From contig NZ_FXZB01000021.1 in the NCBI RefSeq assembly GCF_900169065.1, positions 1 through 64,000 of the forward strand: a stretch of DNA of 64,000 nt, in the 5' to 3' direction. The stretch is from Brevibacterium aurantiacum. Its GTDB lineage: Bacteria > Actinomycetota > Actinomycetes > Actinomycetales > Brevibacteriaceae. The notes beneath the pieces are model-generated. The model did not search any database and was not told where the DNA came from. It saw only the letters and a list, made by a program, of their open reading frames with translations. Position numbers and translations under genes: made by a program. Below, piece by piece: positions 24,790 to 33,632 of this stretch (positions are counted from its first letter, which is position 1; each line of letters begins with the position of its first letter).

Positions 24790-26511
24790 TTACTGCGCAG
24801 CGGACTCCTCGTCGCGCTTGTCGAGCTCCGGGATCATCGGAACGCGCATGCCGCGCTCTTCGGCGACCTCGGAGGCACGGTCGTAGCCGGCGTCGACGTG
24901 GCGGATGACGCCCATGCCCGGGTCGTTGGTGAGCAGGCGGGCGAGCTTCTTCGCAGCCAGCTCGGTGCCATCGGCCACGGAGACCTGACCGGCGTGGATG
25001 GAGCGGCCGATGCCGACGCCGCCACCGTGGTGGATGGACACCCAGGTCGCACCCGATGAAGTGTTGACCATGGCGTTGAGCAGCGGCCAGTCGGCCACGG
25101 CGTCGGTGCCGTCGAGCATCGATTCGGTCTCACGGTAGGGGCTGGCGACCGAACCGGAGTCGAGGTGGTCGCGGCCGATGACGATCGGGGCCGAGATCTT
25201 GCCCTCGGCGACGAGCTGGTTGAACAACAGTCCGGCCTGCTGGCGCTCCTTGTAGCCGAGCCAGCAGATGCGGGCCGGGAGACCCTCGAACTCGACGTAC
25301 TCGTTGGCGGCATCGAGCCAGTTGTGAAGGTGCTCGTTCTCGGGGAAGAGTTCCTTGAGCGCCTTGTCGGTGACCTCGATGTCCTTGGGATCACCGGAGA
25401 GTGCGACCCAGCGGAAGGGTCCGAGGCCTTCGCAGAACAGCGGGCGGATGTAGGCCGGGACGAAGCCGGGGAATTCGAAGGCACGTTCGTAGCCGGCCTT
25501 GCGCGCTTCGTCGCGGATCGAGTTGCCGTAGTCGAAGACCTCGGCACCGCGGTCCTGGAATTCGACCATGGCCTGCACGTGCTTGGCCATGGACTCCTCG
25601 GCGCGGATGGTGAACTTCTCCGCATCCTGCTCCGCTTCCTCGTGCCAGTCGTCGACGCTGACGCCGATGGGCAGGTAGGACAACGGGTCGTGGGCCGAGG
25701 TCTGGTCGGTGACGATGTCGACCTCGGCAGCCTCCGGGCGGTCGAGGATCATCGGCAGGACCTCTGCAGCATTGCCGACGAGCCCCACGGACAGTGCCTG
25801 CTTGTTCTTCTTGGCCTCGATGACCTTGGCCAGTGCCGTATCGATATCGGTCTCAACCTCGTCGAGGTAGCGCTTGGACTTGCGACGGTCGAGGCGGGTC
25901 TTGTCGACGTCGATGATGAGGCAGGCGCCGCCGTTGAGCGTCACCGACAAAGGCTGTGCGCCACCCATGCCGCCACAGCCGCCCGTGATAGTCAGCGTGC
26001 CGGCCAGGGTTCCGTTGTAGCGCTTGCGGGCAATGGCACCAAAGGTCTCGTAAGTGCCCTGAAGGATGCCCTGGGTGGCGATATAGATCCAGGATCCGGC
26101 GGTCATCTGGCCATACATCATCAGGCCCTCGGACTCGAGCTTGCGGAAATGCTCCCAGTTGGCCCAGTCGCCGACGAGATTGGAGTTGGCGATGAGCACC
26201 CGCGGGGCCCATTCGTGGGTGCGCATGACACCGACGGGCTTGCCCGACTGGATGAGGAGGGTCTCGTCGTCCTCGAGATCGTCGAGGGTGCGTACGATCG
26301 CGTCGTAGGCCTCCCATGAACGAGCCGCGCGACCGGTGCCGCCGTAGACGACAAGGTCTTCGGGACGTTCGGCGACCTCGGGGTCGAGGTTGTTCATGAG
26401 CATGCGCTTGGGCGCTTCAGTCTGCCAGCTCTTGGCGGTGATCTCGGTGCCCCGGTCGGCGCGGATCACGCGAGAAGGGTCGTGCTGGGTGAAAGTCGGC
26501 TTGGTGGTCAT
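24790..26511 (-). CDS. hutU: Urocanate hydratase
   Basis: 573 residues from ATG 26511, with GGAG upstream in AAGGAGAGTCAC. It hydrates urocanate to 4-imidazolone-5-propanoate using tightly bound NAD+ as electrophile. Diagnostic segments are [13 protein letters not shown], the NAD loop [29 protein letters not shown] with the conserved Cys, [18 protein letters not shown] and [15 protein letters not shown]. It stands apart from the hutI operon but has its own copy of the GTCCGA-N4-TCGGAC palindrome about 98 nt upstream. Confidence 0.95.
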   Translation of the reverse strand: MTTKPTFTQHDPSRVIRADRGTEITAKSWQTEAPKRMLMNNLDPEVAERPEDLVVYGGTGRAARSWEAYDAIVRTLDDLEDDETLLIQSGKPVGVMRTHEWAPRVLIANSNLVGDWANWEHFRKLESEGLMMYGQMTAGSWIYIATQGILQGTYETFGAIARKRYNGTLAGTLTITGGCGGMGGAQPLSVTLNGGACLIIDVDKTRLDRRKSKRYLDEVETDIDTALAKVIEAKKNKQALSVGLVGNAAEVLPMILDRPEAAEVDIVTDQTSAHDPLSYLPIGVSVDDWHEEAEQDAEKFTIRAEESMAKHVQAMVEFQDRGAEVFDYGNSIRDEARKAGYERAFEFPGFVPAYIRPLFCEGLGPFRWVALSGDPKDIEVTDKALKELFPENEHLHNWLDAANEYVEFEGLPARICWLGYKERQQAGLLFNQLVAEGKISAPIVIGRDHLDSGSVASPYRETESMLDGTDAVADWPLLNAMVNTSSGATWVSIHHGGGVGIGRSIHAGQVSVADGTELAAKKLARLLTNDPGMGVIRHVDAGYDRASEVAEERGMRVPMIPELDKRDEESAAQ

Positions 26512-26608
26512 GTGACTCTCCTTCGTCGTACGGTCATAGGGTCTGTCCTGCCTACACACTCCAATTCTGACGATTCCCCACAGAAGTGGAAGTGGTACGG
26601 ATCAAGTT

Positions 26609-26628
26609 ATGTCCGACATATCGGACAT
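26609..26628 (-). promoter_or_regulatory. Hut-regulon palindrome 2, upstream of hutU
   Basis: ATGTCCGA-CATA-TCGGACAT, a perfect 8-bp inverted repeat with a 4-nt centre, about 98 nt upstream of hutU. It is the best-conserved member of the set of four. Confidence 0.8.
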
Positions 26629-26895
26629 CATTCATGCCACATACTTCTTAGTCGAGACGAAATCGATTCTGCAAGTAGAGATGTAAAAGGCGAGGGCTAA
26701 CCATCAACAGCCCTGACAGGGATCTCACCGACCAAGCGCTCATCGATCTCTCCACCACTGCGGTCAACCTGGGCGATTCGTCATCGCAGCACTGTCCTCA
26801 CCCTTGGTCACCCGGTTCTCGCTCGGCACCCCGGGGGCCTACATTCTGGCTCTGGGCGGAAGTCGCCGTCTGAGTTGAGTGGGCTGACGCATCCC

Positions 26896-26911
26896 GTCTG
26901 AGATACCGGAC
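26896..26911 (+). promoter_or_regulatory. Hut-regulon palindrome 3 (degenerate), upstream of the CoA-transferase
   Basis: GTCTGA-GATA-CCGGAC matches 10 of 12 positions of GTCCGA-N4-TCGGAC with identical spacing, 55 nt before ATG 26967. It could bind the same regulator more weakly. Confidence 0.5.
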
Positions 26912-26966
26912 GAATGTTGTTCACCACTCATTGTCTTCCACGCCTCCCACCTCGAGGATTATCCTC

Positions 26967-28109
26967 ATGAACGCAACGAAACAACTACTCGACGGGGTCA
27001 GGGTCGCAGACTTCTCGCGCGTGCTGGCCGGCCCTTATGCCACCGCCATGCTCGCCGATCAGGGCGCCGAGGTCTTCAAGATTGAAATGCCGGGCCACGG
27101 TGATGACTCCCGTCACCTGGGTCCCTTCACCGACACGGGATCGACGTACTTCACATCCCTCAACCGGGGCAAACGCTCCATCGAGGCCGATCTCAAGGAT
27201 CCCGAGCAGCATGCGCAGCTGCTTGACTTCATCCGCACCTGCGATGTGGTCGTCGAGAACTTCCGGCCGGGAGTGGCAGCCAAACTGGGCCTGTCCTTTG
27301 AGGACATCAAAGAAGTCAAACCCGACATCGTCTACGCCTCTATCTCCGGCTTCGGACAGACCGGAACACAGGCGAAACGGCCCGCCTACGACACTGTCAT
27401 CCAAGCCCTGAGCGGACTCATGTCGTCCACCGGCTTCCCCGAGGGATCCCCCACCCGGGTGGGGGAATCCATCGCCGATGTCTCCGCCGGAGTCTTCGCC
27501 GCCTTCGGTGTCTCGAGCGCACTCTTCCACCGCCAGACCACCGGGGAGGGTGCCCACATCGACATCCCGATGCTCGACGTCATGCTTGCCATGCAGCCGA
27601 CGAACACGGCCATCCATGCCGCCGGGTCGACACCGAATCGCGTGGGCAACCGGCACCCGATCTCGGCGCCATTCGACACCTATGCTGCCGCCGACGGTCT
27701 CGTCGTCATCGCCGTCGCCAACGACAAACTCTTCGGCGTCCTCACAGCCACGCTCGGCAAACCTGAGCTCCTCATCGACCCGCGTTTCGCCACCGATTCC
27801 GACCGTTCGGACAACGATGAGGCCCTGCGCGCCGAGATCGAGGAGTTCACCACCGGCTACACGGTGGACGAGCTGTGCGCGATCTTCGACGCGGCGGGAG
27901 TTCCCAACTCCCCCGTCCTCAACTTCACTGAGGCGGTCGACGGTCCGATCACCGACGGTCGAGGTCTCACCGCTACGGACGAGCGGACCGGGCATACCTT
28001 CCTGGCCCATCCGATCCTCGTCAACGGCGCCAGGCCCGCGTCTGCACTTCCCGTACCCCACCTCGGCGAGCACAATGCCGCATTCACGACAGAATCTACG
28101 AAGGAGTAG
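26967..28109 (+). CDS. CaiB/BaiF-family (class III) CoA-transferase
   Basis: 380 residues from ATG 26967, with GAGG 10 nt upstream. It has the N-terminal block VADFSRVLAGPYATAMLADQGAEVFKIE, LNRGKRSI, and DVVVENFRPG. The catalytic Asp is Asp171 in GESIADVSAG; GEGAHIDIPMLDVML is also conserved. Class III enzymes move CoA between carboxylic acids through an Asp-anhydride. The acyl-CoA dehydrogenase ATG is 4 nt after its stop, so the two act together. Position inside the hut regulon suggests an imidazole carboxylic acid as substrate (see findings). Formyl-, succinyl- or glutaryl-CoA chemistry remains possible. Confidence 0.9.
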   Translation: MNATKQLLDGVRVADFSRVLAGPYATAMLADQGAEVFKIEMPGHGDDSRHLGPFTDTGSTYFTSLNRGKRSIEADLKDPEQHAQLLDFIRTCDVVVENFRPGVAAKLGLSFEDIKEVKPDIVYASISGFGQTGTQAKRPAYDTVIQALSGLMSSTGFPEGSPTRVGESIADVSAGVFAAFGVSSALFHRQTTGEGAHIDIPMLDVMLAMQPTNTAIHAAGSTPNRVGNRHPISAPFDTYAAADGLVVIAVANDKLFGVLTATLGKPELLIDPRFATDSDRSDNDEALRAEIEEFTTGYTVDELCAIFDAAGVPNSPVLNFTEAVDGPITDGRGLTATDERTGHTFLAHPILVNGARPASALPVPHLGEHNAAFTTESTKE

Positions 28110-28113
28110 GACC

Positions 28114-29253
28114 ATGGCTTTCGACATCAGCACCGACGAGCAGGATCTCGTCGACGCGGTCGCCCAGATCAGCAGGGACGTCCTGGTCCCGCAGGCAGCG
28201 GTCGCGGACGCAAACGAGCGCGTCTCAGATGAGACCCTGAAGACCCTCGCCGAGGTGGGGGTCCTCGGCCTCAATCTGCCCGAGGAATTCGGTGGGCCGG
28301 GCGTGGGCTCCGTAGCGATGAGCCAGATGGTCGCCGCCGTCACGGAGGCATGCGCGTCGACGGCCTCGATCATCACCGCGCAGTTCCTCGCCACCGACTC
28401 GATCCTCCTCGGCGGCACCGATGCGCAGCGCGAGTCGTGGCTGCCGCGTGCTGCTTCAGGTGCAGTCATCGGCGCGTTCGGGCTGACCGAGCCGGGCGCG
28501 GGATCGAACCCGGCCGAGATGTCGACGCGGGCCACACGCGTCGAGGGCGGCTGGCACCTCAAGGGCACGAAGTGCTTCATCACCAATGCCGGATTTGCCG
28601 ACTTCATCGTTGTCTACGCGAAGACCGACGTCGAGGCCGGGCACAAGGGGATCAGTGCCTTCATCGTGGATACGAAGGCGGCTGGTGACGGGCTGAATTT
28701 CAATCCTCCGGAGAAGACGATGGGCCTGCGCGGCAGCCCGGTCTACGAATTCGTCATCGACACCATTGTGCCCACCGACGCTCTCCTCGGCGTCGAGGGT
28801 GAAGGCTTCACCACGGCCATGCGCGTCCTCGACCGTGGGCGCATCGAAGTCGCGGCGATGAGCTTGGGCATCGGCAAGGCCGCACTCGACGCGGCCGTGG
28901 CCTGGGCCGGCGAGCGCAGGATCAACGGCAAGCCCCTCAACCGCCTGCAGGGCATCGCCTTCAAGCTCGCGGACATGTACACGAAGTACCGCTCGGCCTG
29001 GCTGCTGACCATGGATGCCGCGGAGCAGAGGGACGCCGAGGTGGACTTCACCCGGTCCTCGGCGACGGCAAAGCTCGCCGCTTCCGAGGCGGCTGCGTTC
29101 ATCGCCGATGAGGCCCTGCAGATCCATGGCGGGTACGGCTTCACACGGGACTTCCCGCTCGAACGTTATGTCCGCGACGCGAGAATCTACCGCATCTATG
29201 AGGGTTCCTCGGAGATCCAGCGCACGATCATCGCCAGATCGCTGTCGAACTGA
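28114..29253 (+). CDS. Acyl-CoA dehydrogenase
   Basis: 379 residues, the standard soluble ACAD length. The FAD/substrate loop is FGLTEPGAGSN, then KCFITNAG, and the C-terminal EALQIHGGYGFTRDFPLERYVRDARI. The catalytic base is Glu363 in IYEGSSEIQR, the position used by short- and medium-chain dehydrogenases. It should introduce a trans-2 double bond into an acyl-CoA, passing electrons to ETF. AAGGAGTAGG precedes its ATG, and it is coupled to the CoA-transferase. A terminator hairpin follows. Confidence 0.92.
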   Translation: MAFDISTDEQDLVDAVAQISRDVLVPQAAVADANERVSDETLKTLAEVGVLGLNLPEEFGGPGVGSVAMSQMVAAVTEACASTASIITAQFLATDSILLGGTDAQRESWLPRAASGAVIGAFGLTEPGAGSNPAEMSTRATRVEGGWHLKGTKCFITNAGFADFIVVYAKTDVEAGHKGISAFIVDTKAAGDGLNFNPPEKTMGLRGSPVYEFVIDTIVPTDALLGVEGEGFTTAMRVLDRGRIEVAAMSLGIGKAALDAAVAWAGERRINGKPLNRLQGIAFKLADMYTKYRSAWLLTMDAAEQRDAEVDFTRSSATAKLAASEAAAFIADEALQIHGGYGFTRDFPLERYVRDARIYRIYEGSSEIQRTIIARSLSN

Positions 29254-29298
29254 ATCAGTCGAAACAGAACCGAAACCTGCATCGGAATACGATCAGGT

Positions 29299-29335
29299 CG
29301 GGGTTCAAGGGCGATCGATTCGCCCTTGAACCCCG
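29299..29335 (+). terminator. Terminator after the acyl-CoA dehydrogenase
   Basis: Perfect 15-bp arms 29299-29313 and 29321-29335 (CGGGGTTCAAGGGCG and its complement), 7-nt loop, followed by TTTCC, 45 nt after the stop. It separates the two-gene unit from the permease. Confidence 0.8.
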
Positions 29336-29359
29336 TTTCCGGCTCCGCACCCAACAATG

Positions 29360-29375
29360 ATCCGATATGTCGGAC
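29360..29375 (+). promoter_or_regulatory. Hut-regulon palindrome 4, upstream of the NCS1 permease
   Basis: ATCCGA-TATG-TCGGAC matches 11 of 12 consensus positions with the same 4-nt spacer, 79 nt before the permease ATG. Confidence 0.65.
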
Positions 29376-29454
29376 AGTTTGTGTGACTCAGGTCTCGTAT
29401 CGCTCTGATTTCGGGTGTTGACTGGGTCTGATTCATCATTCTAAGGAGAAACCC

Positions 29455-30897
29455 ATGGCGAGCTCATCCAATTCGGGGATCGAGAAACGATCCATCGAAA
29501 TGGTGCCTGACAATGAACGTCACGGCACCGCACGTTCCCAGTTCACGCTGTGGTTCGGCGCCAACACCCAGATCACCGCCATCGTCGACGGAGCACTCGC
29601 CGTCGTCTTCGGTGCCGATGCGCTGTGGGCCATCATCGGTCTGCTCATCGGCAACGTCATCGGCGGCATCGTCATGGCCCTCCACTCCGCGCAGGGACCA
29701 CAGCTGGGTCTGCCGCAGATGATCTCCTCGCGGGCACAGTTCGGCATCATCGGGGCGATCATTCCACTGGTGCTCGTCGTGCTCATGTACATCGGCTTCG
29801 CCTCAACCGGTGCCGTGCTCTCCGGACAGGCCGTCAACCTCATCATCGGTGTCAATACGCCGGCGGTGGGCATCGTGATCTTCGGTGCACTGACTGCCGC
29901 TGTGGCCCTGCTGGGATACAAGTACATCCACGTGCTCGGTCGCGTCTCCTCAGTCACGGGCCTGCTCGGATTCCTCTTCATCACCTACTGCGTGTTCACG
30001 AAGGTCGACGTCCCCGGACTGATCTCGGGCTCGTCCTTCGCATTCCCAGCATTCCTGTCCGCGATCGCACTGTCCGTGGGCTGGCAGCTGACCTACGGTC
30101 CCTATGTCGCCGACTACTCGCGCTACCTGCCGCGCTCGACTCCGGCGTCGAAGACCTTCTGGTTCACCTTCGGCGGATCCGTCATCGGTTCACAGTGGTC
30201 GATGACCCTGGGCGCCCTCATCGGCGCCGCCGCCATGACCGAGACCGGCAACTCCTTCGTCGAGAACCAGGTCAGCTTCGTCGGCGACATCGTCGGGGGC
30301 GGGGTCTACGCTCTGCTCATCTTCATCGTGATCCTGTTGGGCAAGCTCACCGTCAACACTCTCAACGCCTACGGCGCGTTCATGTGCACGCTGACGATCC
30401 TCACCTCTTTCGGGGAGAAGACGAACATCCGCCGCTGGACCCGCGCGGTCTTCGTCATCGGCATCGTCACCCTGACCGTGCTTGTGGCCCTGTTGGCGTC
30501 GGCGGACTTCCTCGCGAACTTCAAGAACTTCGTCCTCGCCCTGCTTATGGTCTTCACTCCATGGAGCATCATCAACCTCACCGACTTCTACCTGATCTCG
30601 AAGGACCGCTTCGACATCCCCGCCTTCTACGACCTCAAGGGTCGCTACGGCAAGTGGAACTGGCGAGCCTTGGTGGCCTATGGAGTCGGTGTCGTTGTGC
30701 AGATTCCTTTCCTCGCCCAGTCCTTCTACACCGGGCCCCTGGTCGAGAAGCTGGGAGGAGCCGACATCTCGTGGATCGTCGGCATCGTGGTGACATTCCT
30801 CCTCTACTTCTTCATGCTCCGCAACCGCAGCGTTGCCCCTTCGGAGACCATCTACCCGGATGTGGAGGCACTGGACGCCCAGCGCAGCCGAGGCTAA
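29455..30897 (+). CDS. NCS1-family (cytosine/purine permease-like) transporter, probable histidine-pathway uptake
   Basis: 480 residues with about 12 membrane helices. NCS1 features are FTLWFGANTQITAIVDGALAVVFG, HSAQGPQLGLPQMISSRAQFG, GWQLTYGPYVADYSRYLP and FTPWSIINLTDFYLI. These symporters normally carry nucleobases, hydantoins or thiamine. AAGGAG lies 7 nt before the ATG. The upstream palindrome shared with hutI and hutU suggests it imports urocanate, histidine or imidazole propionate. I recall that a cytosine-permease-like protein (HutTu) serves as urocanate transporter in Pseudomonas, which would be a precedent. Confidence 0.85.
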   Translation: MASSSNSGIEKRSIEMVPDNERHGTARSQFTLWFGANTQITAIVDGALAVVFGADALWAIIGLLIGNVIGGIVMALHSAQGPQLGLPQMISSRAQFGIIGAIIPLVLVVLMYIGFASTGAVLSGQAVNLIIGVNTPAVGIVIFGALTAAVALLGYKYIHVLGRVSSVTGLLGFLFITYCVFTKVDVPGLISGSSFAFPAFLSAIALSVGWQLTYGPYVADYSRYLPRSTPASKTFWFTFGGSVIGSQWSMTLGALIGAAAMTETGNSFVENQVSFVGDIVGGGVYALLIFIVILLGKLTVNTLNAYGAFMCTLTILTSFGEKTNIRRWTRAVFVIGIVTLTVLVALLASADFLANFKNFVLALLMVFTPWSIINLTDFYLISKDRFDIPAFYDLKGRYGKWNWRALVAYGVGVVVQIPFLAQSFYTGPLVEKLGGADISWIVGIVVTFLLYFFMLRNRSVAPSETIYPDVEALDAQRSRG

Positions 30898-31241
30898 AGC
30901 TGGAATCACCGCAGCAGCGGGAACATCGCGAGTGCATGCGGAAAATGCACATTTCAAGTCAGGCTGAGTAGGTTGCAACCTACTCAGCCTGACTTGAAAT
31001 GTCTGCCGACAGGTATCACCCGGCGACTGGCCCACCTGCACATTCGCGCTTCTCGATTGACCGATAAGAAATGTTACTGATAAGTTCTACCCTCGAGTAG
31101 GATTGTGATGCCTGTCACCATACAGGCCTTGCATCAGAGACGATCGGAAGGACGGGCACACTTGTCCCGTCGGTCGGCGACACCACAACTGTTCGCGCAT
31201 TCTCAATGCCGAGACACATGACAGAACAGGACCAGACACAT
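30898..31241. other. Intergenic region with palindrome and lipase promoter
   Basis: 344 bp. It holds the 54-bp palindrome (30949-31002). A candidate promoter for the lipase follows, TTACTG with an 18-nt spacer then TAGGAT near 31098-31103. No gene is seen. Confidence 0.5.
30949..31002 (+). terminator. 54-bp perfect palindrome after the permease gene
   Basis: The two 27-nt halves, meeting at GGTTG|CAACC (30975/30976), are exactly complementary, with no unpaired loop in duplex form. It begins 52 nt after the stop. The simplest role is a transcription terminator, although there is no T tract. Cruciform or protein-binding roles are possible. Confidence 0.55.
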
Positions 31242-32684
31242 ATGGGCACGTCCCGTCATAGAACGCTTCCACACGCACGACGCTTCGCAATGCTGAGCGC
31301 TGCCACCATCACCGGGCTGACACTCGCACTTGGCACAGTGTCGGCACCCGCCCAGGCACAATCTTTGGTCCCGCAGAGCGAAGACGAAGCCAAGAGCATG
31401 ATCGAGGACAGGCAGGCCGAAGACTCGGACTCCCTGAACAGAAGCAATGTCCCAGAGAGCGTCAGCGTCGAGGATGCGAAGGCAGCCGTCGACAAGTCGG
31501 ATGAGATCTCCACTGCTGATGTCGAGTACGCAGCAGCGCTCGAAGACCTTCCCGACTCCGGCGTCCCCGAGGACTTCTACCAGACGCCGGACCAGTTGCC
31601 GGAGGAGAACGGCGGCGTGGTCAAGCAGACGCCGTCGAAGTTCTACGTCGATCCCATCAAGCTCATTGAGCACAATGCGAAGTCCACGACGTATATGTAC
31701 AAGACCACCGACGAAAAGGGCACAGCACGAGCGGCCACTGCCACGCTGCTGACCCCGGAAGGTGCGGAGGGCGACGCGAAAGACGCTGTCGTCATCTCAC
31801 CTGGCACGCAGGGCATCGCCGATAAATGCGCTCCCAGCCGGCAGATGGCAATGGGCACCGAATACGAGGGCATCTCCGTGACCTCTGCGTTGGCGGCGAA
31901 GCGTCCGGTTCTCGTCGTCGACTATGTCGGGCTCGGCACCGAAGGCGCACACAGCTACCTCAACCGCGTGGAGGAAGGTCGATCCGTCCTCGATGCGGCC
32001 AAGGCAGTTCAGAACGTCGAAGGCAGCACCATCAATGAAGACACGAAGCTTCAGCTGCGCGGCTACTCGCAGGGCGGACATGCCACGACCGCGGCATTGG
32101 AACTCGCGGATGACTGGGCGCCAGACCTCAGCCTCGCCTCCGCCTCGGCGGGTGCCGTTCCGACGGACCTCTACAAGACGGTCTCCGGCCTCTCCAGCAT
32201 GCAGACAGGACTCCTGCTCTACGGAGTCTCCTCGTTCGCCGATCAGGCAGATGTCGACCTGACTGAATTCCTCAATCAGGAAGGCCTGGACAGAGTCGAA
32301 AGCGCCTCCAACCAGTGCACGATCGAAGCAGTCCTGTCGAACGCCTTCCTCGACACGAGCACTCTGACGAAGGACGGAAGTTCATTCCAGGACCTCGTCC
32401 AAGAGAAGTTCATGGATGTTGCCGATAAGCAGCGGTTGGGAGATGCCGAGATCCCAGACATCCCGGTCCTCGTCAACCACAGCCGCCTCGATGACGTCGT
32501 GCCCTTCGAACTGGGCAAAGAACTGGCCTCGAAATGGTGCGACGCCGGCCACAAGGTTGCGTTCGAGGGCAATCTCGGCCCGACGCACATCGGCGGCTAC
32601 ATCGCCTCGCTGCCTCGCGTCGAGTTGTCTACGAATCGCACCTTCGACGGCAAGGCACCCGTTGACAGCTGCTGGAGATTGTGA
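31242..32684 (+). CDS. Secreted lipase family alpha/beta-hydrolase
   Basis: 480 residues. A signal peptide (MGTSRHRTLPHARRF then a hydrophobic stretch) probably ends at APAQAQ-S. The catalytic triad is visible: Ser in RGYSQGGH, Asp in VNHSRLDDVVPF, His in GPTHIGGY. The pattern matches the LIP/secretory lipase family. The region between the signal and the catalytic fold is acidic (about 80 residues), perhaps a propeptide. ATG 31206 in the same frame would add 12 residues; 31242 is preferred because it puts the Arg-rich n-region at the start. A strong terminator follows. Confidence 0.85.
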   Translation: MGTSRHRTLPHARRFAMLSAATITGLTLALGTVSAPAQAQSLVPQSEDEAKSMIEDRQAEDSDSLNRSNVPESVSVEDAKAAVDKSDEISTADVEYAAALEDLPDSGVPEDFYQTPDQLPEENGGVVKQTPSKFYVDPIKLIEHNAKSTTYMYKTTDEKGTARAATATLLTPEGAEGDAKDAVVISPGTQGIADKCAPSRQMAMGTEYEGISVTSALAAKRPVLVVDYVGLGTEGAHSYLNRVEEGRSVLDAAKAVQNVEGSTINEDTKLQLRGYSQGGHATTAALELADDWAPDLSLASASAGAVPTDLYKTVSGLSSMQTGLLLYGVSSFADQADVDLTEFLNQEGLDRVESASNQCTIEAVLSNAFLDTSTLTKDGSSFQDLVQEKFMDVADKQRLGDAEIPDIPVLVNHSRLDDVVPFELGKELASKWCDAGHKVAFEGNLGPTHIGGYIASLPRVELSTNRTFDGKAPVDSCWRL

Positions 32685-32723
32685 GGACAGCACAATGAGC
32701 TGACCCTCAAGACCAACACCATG

Positions 32724-32766
32724 AAGTGCGGTGCCGCCTGTTCACTAAGCAGGCGGCACCGCACTT
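32724..32766. terminator. Strong terminator after the lipase gene
   Basis: Perfect 17-bp arms 32724-32740 and 32750-32766 (AAGTGCGGTGCCGCCTG and complement), 9-nt loop, followed by TTCG on one side. It lies between convergent genes and is likely bidirectional. Confidence 0.85.
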
Positions 32767-32829
32767 TTCGTTGTGCGCTGCACTTGTCGGTAGGCACCGC
32801 TTCGCCTGACCGCGCCGGTCAGACACTCC

Positions 32830-33570
32830 TCAGATCTTGAGGTAGGACAGGAACATCGACACCAGCGTCGCCACGACGACCGAGTTGAAGACGAAGGCGA
32901 CAATGACATTGCTGCGCACCATCTTCCATCCCTCGCGGGTGATTGCTCGCCCTGGCAGAGCTGCCGTCATCGTCGAGGACAGCACCGCGAACGTCAGATA
33001 GTCACCGAATGCCCGCTCTTCCGGCATGTCGAACTCGAGTTGCCTGGCGCCGAGGCTTCCCCCTCCGCCGAGGTCGAGTCGCATGAACTCCAGAGCAAAC
33101 GAGTACACCATGACCGACCACGAAGCGACCACGTTCGCCAGCCCGAGAATCACGGATAGGACGATGCTCCCGTCCGAGCCCATGGTGACGAGGTAGATGT
33201 TGAGCACGATCGCGACGTACGCAGCCAAAGTCGCCCATGACACGGCCCCGCCGTTGCTGAAGTATCGCGACCACCAGCGCCGCTTGCGAGCCAGCGCCCA
33301 GCGCGAGTGCACTATGAGCTCGGTTTCGTCGAGCTCGTGCAGCCCGGCGTGAGTCCACAGCAGATAGATCAGCGCGAAGATCGGCCATGCGAAGAGGAAA
33401 ATCGCGATGAGCTTTTCAACGACATCCCCCAGCTGCCCTGCCTCCGCGCCGAGCGGGTTGAAGTCGAGGCCCAGGACGAGCACGAGGCCGACGACCAGGG
33501 CTGGCACCATCGCCACGTTCGCCCGCATATCGTCGGTGATCGTGATCATCTGGCTGTGCGTGGGCCTCAT
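32830..33570 (-). CDS. DUF1345 membrane protein
   Basis: 246 residues with five to six membrane helices. The segment LLWTHAGLHELDETELIVHSRW, then SFALEFMRLDLGG and FGDYLTFAVLSSTMTAALPGRAITREGWKMVRSNVIVAFVFNSVVVATLVS, matches the DUF1345 family. The FGDYLTFA block resembles a selectivity-filter-like loop, but its role is not known. It stands alone between the lipase and the amidase cluster. Confidence 0.82.
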   Translation of the reverse strand: MRPTHSQMITITDDMRANVAMVPALVVGLVLVLGLDFNPLGAEAGQLGDVVEKLIAIFLFAWPIFALIYLLWTHAGLHELDETELIVHSRWALARKRRWWSRYFSNGGAVSWATLAAYVAIVLNIYLVTMGSDGSIVLSVILGLANVVASWSVMVYSFALEFMRLDLGGGGSLGARQLEFDMPEERAFGDYLTFAVLSSTMTAALPGRAITREGWKMVRSNVIVAFVFNSVVVATLVSMFLSYLKI

Positions 33571-33632
33571 GACGGGGCGGCTCCGCTTCGTTCGTGGCTG
33601 CTGAATTTGTCTTCAGCGTAGCCGAGACCCGA

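Larger units (their letters stand above)
26512..26966. other. Divergent control region between hutU and the CoA-transferase gene
   Basis: This 455-bp gap contains two palindromic operators (26609-26628 and 26896-26911) and the promoters of both flanking units. In the middle (about 26690-26880) are short open frames such as one ending ALGGSRRLS, but none has a start and Shine-Dalgarno or a family I recognise; it may hold a decayed gene. Confidence 0.5.

Noticed and set aside
26690-26880. Small gene in the hutU/CoA-transferase gap
   Set aside because: Short open frames exist but lack a start with ribosome-binding site and I recognise no family; it could be a decayed gene.
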